A stretch of DNA of 8,544 bases, taken from positions 1 to 8,544 of the forward strand of contig CAKSER010000053.1 in assembly GCA_934447715.1 (NCBI GenBank), given 5' to 3'. Positions 1 to 5,892 of this stretch are shown piece by piece (position 1 is the first letter of the stretch; the number at the start of each line of letters is the position of its first letter). This stretch comes from an uncultured Eubacteriales bacterium (GTDB taxonomy: Bacteria > Bacillota > Clostridia > Oscillospirales > CAG-272). Below the pieces are notes generated by a model. That model was not told the origin of the DNA and ran no database searches. It saw only the letters and a program-made list of their open reading frames with translations. A program made the translations under genes and the position numbers.

Positions 1-1
1 T

Positions 2-595
2 TTACAGTGCGAAGAGGGCTATTACATAGCTGACGACGAGGAGCTGGATGCTTATGTGAACGGGGAAAAAGCGTATGTAAGCGCGCAGGACGGGGACAGA
101 ACAACTCTTACCGTAGGATACTCCGTTCCCGTTTCCTCCGGGCTGCACGGTCAGGTGGAGAGCTTTCTTGACGGCAGCGATGTGACCGTCGCCCTGTTTG
201 CCGGCGGCAACCCGCAGCCCCAATACACCACGACGGTGCCCGCCGGGGAAAAGAGCGGCGAAAAATACACCGCAGCCTATGAGATACCGGAGGTTGCCGC
301 CGGCACCTACATCGTGCAGGTGTCGAAGAAAAACCATGTCACACGGGAATATACGGTGACGGTTGGTACGGAATCTGCGGTACAGAACATAAAAATTCAT
401 CCGCTCGGCGATATCAACGGCGACGGAAAGATATCTACGGCGGACGTTCTTAAGGCTAATTTCCACGCAAAGAAAGTGACACTTCTTACCGGATACGAAT
501 TCCTTTGCGCAGATGTTAACGGCGACGGAAATATAACTACGGCTGACGTTAACAAAATAAATTCTCACGCCAAAAAAGCAAAGTTTCTTTGGTGA
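2..595 (+). CDS. Dockerin type I protein, C-terminal part (5' end outside window)
   Basis: The reading frame is open from the first bases of the window, so the gene begins upstream; the GTG at 56 is internal, not a start. 197 residues are visible. Residues 1-45 (CEEGYYIADDEELDAYVNGE region) look like the end of a GY-type beta module seen repeatedly in clostridial surface proteins. Residues about 48-133 resemble a carboxypeptidase-regulatory-like beta sandwich (GTYIVQVSKKNHVTREYTV). Residues 136-197 are a type I dockerin with two calcium-binding F-hands: DINGDGKISTAD and DVNGDGNITTAD, giving D1, N3, D5 and D12 in each loop, and helices carrying NFHAK and NSHAK. The protein ends in LW. By family knowledge the dockerin docks onto a cohesin; the cohesin protein 166 bases downstream is the likely partner, which is inference. 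The catalytic or adhesive part, if any, is off the left edge. It is a paralogue of the gene at 2671-5688. Confidence 0.9.
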   Translation, partial: LQCEEGYYIADDEELDAYVNGEKAYVSAQDGDRTTLTVGYSVPVSSGLHGQVESFLDGSDVTVALFAGGNPQPQYTTTVPAGEKSGEKYTAAYEIPEVAAGTYIVQVSKKNHVTREYTVTVGTESAVQNIKIHPLGDINGDGKISTADVLKANFHAKKVTLLTGYEFLCADVNGDGNITTADVNKINSHAKKAKFLW

Positions 596-612
596 AAAAT
601 CTGTCTTAATGC
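301..612 (+). repeat. Dispersed direct repeat, copy A (dockerin 3' end)
   Basis: This segment aligns without gaps to 5394-5705 (constant offset 5093). It covers the end of the regulatory-like domain, the dockerin, the stop codon and 17 bases beyond it (both copies share GTCTTAATGC after the stop). By hand count about 19 of 186 bases differ across the dockerin part (407-592). A block of 38 bases (422-459) is identical to 5515-5552. This is a paralogous gene end rather than a mobile element: no terminal inverted repeats were seen. Confidence 0.9.
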
Positions 613-653
613 CGGACTGTCTGTTTCATATGCCTTATGAGAGAGACATACGG
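612..653 (+). terminator. Long hairpin after the first dockerin gene
   Basis: TGTCTGTTTCAT (618-629) pairs with ATGAGAGAGACA (637-648) with one G-G mismatch and one wobble around a 7-base loop, and CCG (612-614) can pair with CGG (651-653) outside. It begins 16 bases past the stop codon. Only TTT follows, so termination may be weak or factor-dependent, or the hairpin may stabilise a 3' mRNA end. Confidence 0.45.
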
Positions 654-669
654 TTTAAGAAATAAAAAC

Positions 670-683
670 GGAGAGTAATCTCC
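670..683 (+). other. Conserved short stem-loop, copy 1
   Basis: GGAGA-GTAA-TCTCC, preceded by AATAAAAAC and followed by CCG. It lies 75 bases past the stop of the first dockerin gene and 78 bases before the cohesin start. A matching element stands at 5761-5774 at almost the same distance from the other dockerin gene. Role unknown. Confidence 0.55.
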
Positions 684-710
684 CCGCCCTGACCGTAACT
701 AAGCGAGGCT

Positions 711-737
711 GCGGATGGGTGTGTATTAACGCCCCGC
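711..737 (+). promoter_or_regulatory. Leader hairpin before the cohesin gene
   Basis: GCGG (711-714) plus GG (717-718) can pair with CC plus CCGC (732-737), with a two-base bulge. It ends 14 bases before the ribosome binding site of the cohesin gene and has no T-run, so it is more likely a leader structure than a terminator. Weakly supported. Confidence 0.3.
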
Positions 738-761
738 AAATAAAAGAAAAGGAGCTTGGTC

Positions 762-2477
762 ATGAACAAGCGAATCACACCCCTACTTCTTTGTTTTGTC
801 ATGGTTTTTGCAATGTTGGCAACTGCAGTGCCGGCGTTTGCGGATCAGAACACAAACAAAGGAATTTTCACCGTCAAGGTGGACAAAACAACGGCAAATC
901 CCGGCGACGTTATCAACGTTACTCTTATCCTTACACCGCCGAGCGGCAAACTTACGTCTTTTCAGGGATTTTTTCAGGCAGACTCCGGCTTGACCTATGT
1001 TGCAAATTCCGGGAAAATACCCGACGGTCTTAAAGCATCTCTCGGTTTTGACAGCGTTGACTGGACGGAAGTTTCCAAATGTGTAAACGGCTTCGGCTCG
1101 ACCGTCTATGCCGGCACAGCGGATATCGTTCTCGCAGAACTTCGGTATAAGGTCGACGACGACGCAGCTGTCGGTTCCGTACTGACAATTTCTATCGATG
1201 AAAACGAAGTATGCGACGGAACTACGGAGATTGTGGAAAGTTCAGTGATCCCCGCAACCATCACCATCACTGCTGCGCCGAAGCCGGCAACCGGTATTTC
1301 TCTTAATAAGAGCGAATTGACTCTGACTGCAGGTGATAGTGACACCAGTCTGACAGCTAATGTCACTCCGTCCGATTCTACCGACACAGTGGTTTGGTCT
1401 ACCAATAAGCCCACTGTTGCAACCGTTGATTCTGCCACGGGCAAGGTAACTGCAGTAGCCCCCGGCGAGGCGATCATTACCGCAACGGCCGGAACAAAAA
1501 CGGCAACCTGCACCGTTAAGGTCCAGGCAGCCCCCTGTGCTCACGGTTCCTTCACCCCCGTCCCGGAGAAGGCCTCAAACTGCACGGAGAAAGGCTGGGA
1601 CGCTTATAAGAAGTGCGATCTTTGCGGCAAACTGTTTGATATGAGTGGCAACCCTATTTCGGAAATTCCGTACAGAGCACTCAACGACGACCACGATTTC
1701 AACACTTCCGAGTGGGGATACAAGGAGGCCGACGGACACGCTCATGTATGCAGACGCAATGCGGAGCATCGTGATGCCGTTCAGCCCCATACTCCCGATC
1801 ATGAGGGCGGAGCAACGTACGATTATGCCGTAGTATGCTCTGAGTGCCATTATGTGATCGAGCCCCAGCTGGAAGCAGGCGACATTCGCATCGAGGTTCC
1901 CTTCAAGCTCACTGTGAAGAAGACCGGTGAAATGGATCCCGGCAAGGAAACCTTCAAGTTTGCCCTCGAGAGATTCGGTGCCACCACCGAATACACGGTG
2001 GTTCAGGATACCGTTGAGACCGAAGGCGAAAAGACATATGACGGTAAATTCATATTCACGATCGGAGCAAATCAGGCAGGCAATCTGTCCGAGGGCTTTG
2101 TTATCCGTCAGGTCAAGGGAAATGCAGAGGGCTGGACCTACGACGAGACAAAGTTCTATGCGATGCCGATGTTTGCCGATACCTACACAAATGTTACGGG
2201 CTGGAGATTCTTAAAGTATGACGAGAACTCTGAGCTCGACTACAACAACCCGATCGAAGAAATCGGCTTCACCAACAGTTATAACGCCGAGAAGCCGGTA
2301 ACTCCTCCTGCACCGCAAGAGCCTGATACAACACCCTCTACATCGCAGAATCCTGAGTCTCCCAAGACCGGTGACAGCAGCATGACGGGACTTTGGATCG
2401 CACTGTTGCTTGTGTCCGCCGCTTCACTTACGGGAACAACATTGTATTCTCGCAAAAAGAGAGCAAGTAACCGATAA
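762..2477 (+). CDS. Sortase-anchored cohesin protein (anchoring scaffoldin-like)
   Basis: 571 residues. ATG 762 is chosen over the in-frame TTG at 756 because GGAG at 751-754 sits 7 bases before it and a signal peptide starts there directly (residues 1-27, cleavage after VPAFA). Domains in order: cohesin-like beta sandwich at about 34-170 (FTVKVDKTTANPGDVINVTL opening); bacterial Ig-like Big_2 at about 178-255; a Cys/His-rich stretch at 259-370 with CxH and two CxxC pairs; a Spy0128-type pilin isopeptide domain at about 374-508 ending in the FTNSY motif; a Pro/Thr/Ser linker; then SPKTG (533-537), a hydrophobic helix (542-562) and a RKKR tail. This is a complete cell-wall sorting signal, close to the (S/P)PxTG motif known from clostridial sortase B substrates. 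Role by inference: a peptidoglycan-linked docking post for the flanking dockerin proteins, similar in idea to ScaE of Ruminococcus flavefaciens. No sortase gene is in the window. The cohesin call is by pattern, not by search. Confidence 0.85.
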   Translation: MNKRITPLLLCFVMVFAMLATAVPAFADQNTNKGIFTVKVDKTTANPGDVINVTLILTPPSGKLTSFQGFFQADSGLTYVANSGKIPDGLKASLGFDSVDWTEVSKCVNGFGSTVYAGTADIVLAELRYKVDDDAAVGSVLTISIDENEVCDGTTEIVESSVIPATITITAAPKPATGISLNKSELTLTAGDSDTSLTANVTPSDSTDTVVWSTNKPTVATVDSATGKVTAVAPGEAIITATAGTKTATCTVKVQAAPCAHGSFTPVPEKASNCTEKGWDAYKKCDLCGKLFDMSGNPISEIPYRALNDDHDFNTSEWGYKEADGHAHVCRRNAEHRDAVQPHTPDHEGGATYDYAVVCSECHYVIEPQLEAGDIRIEVPFKLTVKKTGEMDPGKETFKFALERFGATTEYTVVQDTVETEGEKTYDGKFIFTIGANQAGNLSEGFVIRQVKGNAEGWTYDETKFYAMPMFADTYTNVTGWRFLKYDENSELDYNNPIEEIGFTNSYNAEKPVTPPAPQEPDTTPSTSQNPESPKTGDSSMTGLWIALLLVSAASLTGTTLYSRKKRASNR

Positions 2478-2503
2478 TATCGGAAAGCCGATCCATATGA
2501 ATT

Positions 2504-2548
2504 AAGCAAAGGGTGGGACGGAAGCCATCCGCCTCCGCCCTTTTGCTT
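2504..2548 (+). terminator. Rho-independent-type terminator after the cohesin gene
   Basis: AAGCAAAGGGTGG (2504-2516) pairs with CCGCCCTTTTGCTT (2535-2548) with one bulged T and a G-T pair, and CGGA/TCCG closes an inner stem around AGCCA. T-rich sequence runs through the 3' arm and beyond (TTTTGCTTTTCC). It starts 26 bases after the stop of the cohesin gene and separates it from the large dockerin gene. The A-rich 5' side means it could also act on the other strand. Confidence 0.75.
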
Positions 2549-2555
2549 TTCCAAA

Positions 2556-2575
2556 GAAAATCAAGGAAAATCAAG
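2556..2575 (+). promoter_or_regulatory. Two tandem 10-base repeats upstream of the promoter candidate
   Basis: GAAAATCAAG occurs at 2556-2565 and again at 2566-2575, exactly one helical turn apart and ending 3 bases before the -35 candidate. Head-to-tail half-sites next to a -35 box are typical of response-regulator binding, but the motif itself is not one I recognise. Confidence 0.35.
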
Positions 2576-2578
2576 CTG

Positions 2579-2608
2579 TTGTTTTTTTTGGAAAGGTAAG
2601 GATATAAA
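2579..2608 (+). promoter_or_regulatory. Candidate sigma-A promoter for the large dockerin gene
   Basis: TTGTTT at 2579-2584 and TATAAA at 2603-2608 are separated by 18 bases. The site lies just after the terminator and about 60 bases before the start codon, leaving a short leader with AAGGAGG at 2657-2663. It fits a vegetative promoter but rests on sequence match alone. Confidence 0.5.
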
Positions 2609-2670
2609 GCAGCCCGCGAAGGTACTCGGCTTTGAAAAACCATCTGTATTTTTGTGAAGGAGGAAATGAG

Positions 2671-5600
2671 ATGAAAACACGCAAACGAATGAAACGCCGC
2701 CTGTGGAGCCTGCTGCTGGCAGCTGTCCTGCTGGTCGGTATGCTGCCGCTGACGCCGCTGCTGCCGACCATGAATGTCTCCGCAGAGGCCTATCCCGCGC
2801 TGACCAATTTGGTCGAGGGAACGGAGATAACCTACGGTTACGTCTATTTTTTCTATAAAAACGGCAAGGTAGACCAACGTTTGGTCTCTTTAAACCTGGA
2901 GAAGTGCAGGAATAACAAGAATTTACTCGAATACTATAGCAGCACTACAAATCTTCAGCGGGTTGTGTCCTACGATAACGGCATCCTTTCGTATTGGACG
3001 CGTACCGAGAATGATTTCCTGGATCTTTCGGGGCTTGAGGGTCGGTCTCTGACGCTGGTTATGTTCGACAATCTGGAGCTGTCCGCCCTGTATGCCCCCG
3101 GCGTCAATCTGAAGCTGCTGCTGACCGACGGCGCCTATGTCACCTTCCGCCACAGCACCCGGTATAAGAACAAGACCGCCTACTGTCCCCAAAACGGGGT
3201 GACCGGCGCGGTCATCGATCTGGCGCAGTCGGAGGGAAGCTTGAACGGCTGCGGCACCTTTGAGCTGATTGGAAACGGAAAGCTCAGTATCTTCACGAAG
3301 AATTCCCCCAAGAAAACCAGCCCCGACTATGCCATCGTGGCGAAAAACACATCGGTCCTGGAGGATACCGAGCTGGGTATTAGCTGCGGCAACAGCCACA
3401 GAAATGTGAATACCCTGATCCAGACGATCACATTCACCATCGACACCACCAAGAGTGTTACCCTTAATATCGCAAACCCCAAGTTTAACGCCGCCCCGTG
3501 GGGCTGCCATATGAACAACTTCAAGATTCTCAACGCGAAGAGTCTGGACGTCTCCGCGGATCGGGGAGCCGGCGTATTGATATTTCACGGCAACAACGGC
3601 GAATCCGACCCGGTGAAGATGTTTAAGCATTACAGGAGCATCGGCAAGATCGGCAGCGAATGGAATATATCCGGAGGAACCAACAGCGTAGACCACTATG
3701 TTCTGACCCTGAATCACGGCAACGATAACCCGCGGATACGCTACAGCCTCAACCTCAAGGAGGTGAAGGGCGGCACTGTCATAAGGGATCTGGAGGCGGG
3801 TCTGGGCTATGAGATGTCTGCGGAGATCCTGTATATGCCCCAGTGGATGCAAAAGCTGAAGGACGCAGGAAGGATCGAATTCTATTTCTTCGGACGCCTG
3901 TCTAATCCGGGTGTGCAAGTGGGCTATGAAGCCGCCTATTTGTATGATTTTTATGTGGACCGCATCGGAAAACACGGTATAGAGTTCTACTGGGTCTGCA
4001 AGTCGGCGACCGATCCGGACAACGATACTTTCAGGTTTACGGATTTGCTGAAGGATTACGAACTCACAAATAGGGGACCCCTTTATTCTACACGTACCTG
4101 CTTTGATGTGATGATGACCGAAAAGGTCGGCGGTACACGCTACATATATAACGTAAAGCTTCTGCAGGCGGGGGGCGAATTTACCGAAGCGACCAGCGCC
4201 ACCCACAAGATCTCCATGCATCAGGATACATTGGCAAAATGCTATCACAATCCGTCATGGCTGGGTATCCCCTCCAAGTGGAAGTATAGTTCCATAGATG
4301 ATGCGTATATTATGGAATTCTGTATACAACCACGGCACGGATACGAATTCAGCCAGTCGTCTGTGCTGTCATCAAAAGGAATTACGCTGAATGTGCAGCA
4401 TACAGAGGTTACAGAAAAAAGACTTGTCAAATTCGAATCTATCCCAGAATATGTCGCAGACCTAAGAATCAGCCTTGTGGCAAAGCGAAGGCTGACCGAT
4501 GTGCGCGGTACGCTCAAAAACTTCCGTCTCGGTGTCGACACCTGGTTTACGGAAATCATATCGAATGAGCCGAAAAAGTATACCTTCAAAGATACGGTGG
4601 TATACGATCCCGCCTATGGCTCTTACGGTGTAGAGGCCGGTAAATTGGGCAAAGACGATATGTGTTATGTCTACTTCGATGTTGAGCCCGGTTTTGGCTA
4701 TTATCTCCCCGAGAATGCTTCGGTAAAGGTGATCCTGCCCGCAGGCTACAGAGCCAACGGGATATTCGACACTGCGGAAACATACAGCACGGTCTATAAG
4801 GGCGATTGGTACAGCTACTCAGATATACTCCGGAAATACCGGACCTCCCGACTGTTGGAGCCGAACAGCGAGGGAAAGGAATACGGGACCAATATCCTTA
4901 TACAGGAGCCTAAGGCGGGGGACCGCCCCGCTGCCTTTGCCGACTATGAAAAACCGACGAGCCTGCCGAATAATATGAAGGTACTGTCGATGCAATGGCG
5001 GAAAACCGACAACGCCAACACCCCAATGAAGAAATATGACAAATTTGAGGTCGGAGAATCTTATATCCTTGATCTTCGGATCGGGTTTGAGGGCGGCGAA
5101 GAAATGGGTTATGTATACCCGAAAAATTGGAAAGAGTTCAAGGTGAACGGTAAGAGCTTAAACCAGTGGATGGAATATGACGACAATACAAACGGGCATT
5201 TCTTGCGGGTGTATGAATCCTATAAGGTGGTTGACCCCAACGCCGGCGGGACGCTCAGCGGCACGGTGAAGAGCTTTAATTCCACCACCGACCCGGTGAC
5301 GGTGCAGCTGTTCAAGAGCGGCTCCTCTTCGGCGGCATACAGCACCTCCGTAAGAGGGAATTCCGCCTCCTACACCATTTCCGGTGTTGCTTCCGGCACC
5401 TACACTATGAAGGTGTCGAAGAAAAATCATGTCACCCGTGCGTATTCAGTGACCGTGACCACCGGCACGAAGACGCAGAATGCACAGATCCATCTGCTGG
5501 GGGACATTAACGGTGACGGAAAGATATCTACGGCGGACGTTCTTAAGGCTAACTTCCACGCAAAGAGGGTGAGCCTTCTTACCGGATATGAATTCCTTTG

Positions 5601-5688
5601 CGCGGATGTCAACGGCGACGGAAAGATATCTACGGCGGACGTTAACAAAATAAATTCTCACGTCAAAAAAGTAAATCTTCTTTGGTAA
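2671..5688 (+). CDS. Large secreted dockerin protein of unknown function
   Basis: 1005 residues. ATG 2671 follows AAGGAGG (2657-2663) by 7 bases and opens a signal peptide (KTRKRMKRR, hydrophobic core 11-33, cleavage near VSA at 38); the in-frame TTG at 2632 has no such support. Residues about 40-350 are beta-rich with short G/N turns, possibly a beta-helix or adhesin-like fold; I recognise no catalytic domain. From about 370 on, a loose module with a GYxF/GYxY pattern recurs (GLGYEM at 377, HGYEF at 556, FGYYLP at 675, MGYVYP at 812). Residues 861-939 are a carboxypeptidase-regulatory-like sandwich; 944-1005 are a type I dockerin with D945/N947/D949/D956 and D979/N981/D983/D990 as predicted calcium ligands, ending in LW. 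It is secreted and probably displayed by the cohesin protein just upstream. A hairpin and a promoter candidate lie between the two, so it may form its own transcription unit. It could be an adhesin, a polysaccharide-binding protein, or an enzyme of a family I cannot see. Confidence 0.9.
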   Translation: MKTRKRMKRRLWSLLLAAVLLVGMLPLTPLLPTMNVSAEAYPALTNLVEGTEITYGYVYFFYKNGKVDQRLVSLNLEKCRNNKNLLEYYSSTTNLQRVVSYDNGILSYWTRTENDFLDLSGLEGRSLTLVMFDNLELSALYAPGVNLKLLLTDGAYVTFRHSTRYKNKTAYCPQNGVTGAVIDLAQSEGSLNGCGTFELIGNGKLSIFTKNSPKKTSPDYAIVAKNTSVLEDTELGISCGNSHRNVNTLIQTITFTIDTTKSVTLNIANPKFNAAPWGCHMNNFKILNAKSLDVSADRGAGVLIFHGNNGESDPVKMFKHYRSIGKIGSEWNISGGTNSVDHYVLTLNHGNDNPRIRYSLNLKEVKGGTVIRDLEAGLGYEMSAEILYMPQWMQKLKDAGRIEFYFFGRLSNPGVQVGYEAAYLYDFYVDRIGKHGIEFYWVCKSATDPDNDTFRFTDLLKDYELTNRGPLYSTRTCFDVMMTEKVGGTRYIYNVKLLQAGGEFTEATSATHKISMHQDTLAKCYHNPSWLGIPSKWKYSSIDDAYIMEFCIQPRHGYEFSQSSVLSSKGITLNVQHTEVTEKRLVKFESIPEYVADLRISLVAKRRLTDVRGTLKNFRLGVDTWFTEIISNEPKKYTFKDTVVYDPAYGSYGVEAGKLGKDDMCYVYFDVEPGFGYYLPENASVKVILPAGYRANGIFDTAETYSTVYKGDWYSYSDILRKYRTSRLLEPNSEGKEYGTNILIQEPKAGDRPAAFADYEKPTSLPNNMKVLSMQWRKTDNANTPMKKYDKFEVGESYILDLRIGFEGGEEMGYVYPKNWKEFKVNGKSLNQWMEYDDNTNGHFLRVYESYKVVDPNAGGTLSGTVKSFNSTTDPVTVQLFKSGSSSAAYSTSVRGNSASYTISGVASGTYTMKVSKKNHVTRAYSVTVTTGTKTQNAQIHLLGDINGDGKISTADVLKANFHAKRVSLLTGYEFLCADVNGDGKISTADVNKINSHVKKVNLLW

Positions 5689-5705
5689 AAATTCCGTCTT
5701 AATGC
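5394..5705 (+). repeat. Dispersed direct repeat, copy B (dockerin 3' end)
   Basis: Partner of 301-612, gapless at offset 5093. Identity falls quickly 5' of the conserved VSKKNHVTR codons and 3' of GTCTTAATGC, so the conserved unit is the C-terminal docking part plus a few bases past the stop. Confidence 0.9.
5515..5643 (+). repeat. Two identical 27-base F-hand copies within one dockerin
   Basis: The 27 bases at 5515-5541 (GACGGAAAGATATCTACGGC, then GGACGTT) recur exactly at 5617-5643, 102 bases (34 codons) later in the same frame. They encode DGKISTADV in both calcium loops. In the paralogue at 2-595 the second loop has diverged at four positions from the first, which shows that this identity is not fixed by protein function alone. 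Confidence 0.9.
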
Positions 5706-5760
5706 TGAGACCTCCGCTCTGTGATCATACGCGCGGATGCCGGAACTTGAAAAATAAATC

Positions 5761-5774
5761 GGAGAGATATCTCC
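5761..5774 (+). other. Conserved short stem-loop, copy 2
   Basis: GGAGA-GATA-TCTCC, preceded by AAAATAAATC and followed by CCCG, 73 bases past the stop of the large dockerin gene. Flanks and stem match the element at 670-683 although the sequence between stop and stem has diverged. Confidence 0.55.
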
Positions 5775-5788
5775 CCGTCAATATCGCC

Positions 5789-5819
5789 TGAAGGTTGCCG
5801 ATATATATCCGGCAATTCA
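5789..5819 (+). other. Inverted repeat between large dockerin gene and lipoprotein gene
   Basis: TTGCCG (5795-5800) and CGGCAA (5810-5815) are perfectly complementary around a 9-base A/T loop, and TGAA (5789-5792) can pair with TTCA (5816-5819) beyond a GG bulge. No T-run follows, so a simple intrinsic terminator is doubtful; a processing site or operator is possible. Confidence 0.4.
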
Positions 5820-5870
5820 ATTGATGCGACAGATATCAGTCAGGTTCAGCGGGTATTGTTCGGAATAATT
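5808..5870 (+). pseudogene. Possible relic of a dockerin half in the lipoprotein leader
   Basis: In the frame that starts at 5808 the bases encode SGNSIDATDISQVQRVLFG followed by II. The pattern IDATDxxxxQRxLxG resembles the second part of an F-hand of the DAT-x-IQR dockerin type common in Ruminococcus-like bacteria. The frame has no start with a ribosome binding site, no first calcium loop, and continues meaninglessly into the lipoprotein gene. Chance is a real alternative. Confidence 0.25.
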
Positions 5871-5892
5871 TTGAAAGAGGAGAGGATCACAT

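Noticed and set aside
756..761. TTG at 756 as start of the cohesin gene
   Set aside because: It would lie only 1 base after GGAG; ATG 762 has a proper 7-base spacer and starts a normal signal peptide.
596..761. Riboswitch in the leader of the cohesin gene
   Set aside because: Hairpins are present, but no conserved core of a class I know (c-di-GMP, cobalamin, SAM, TPP) could be matched.
1106..1544. Two overlapping - strand frames opposite the cohesin and Big_2 region
   Set aside because: Both lie inside the cohesin gene, and no start signal or domain supports them.
2632..2670. TTG at 2632 as start of the large dockerin gene
   Set aside because: No ribosome binding site precedes it, and the added residues would put a polar stretch ahead of a complete signal peptide starting at 2671.
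2923..4248. Open frame of 441 codons on the - strand inside the large dockerin gene
   Set aside because: It lies wholly opposite a well-supported secreted protein, has no recognisable domain or ribosome binding site, and its translation is a typical antisense mirror of GC-rich coding sequence.
301..5705. Composite transposon bounded by the two dockerin repeats
   Set aside because: The repeats are coding gene ends; there is no transposase, no terminal inverted repeat and no target duplication.
5821..5869. TTGATG and AATAAT as promoter of the lipoprotein gene
   Set aside because: They are 37 bases apart, and other pairings (TTCAGC with AATAAT, 13 bases) also have wrong spacing.
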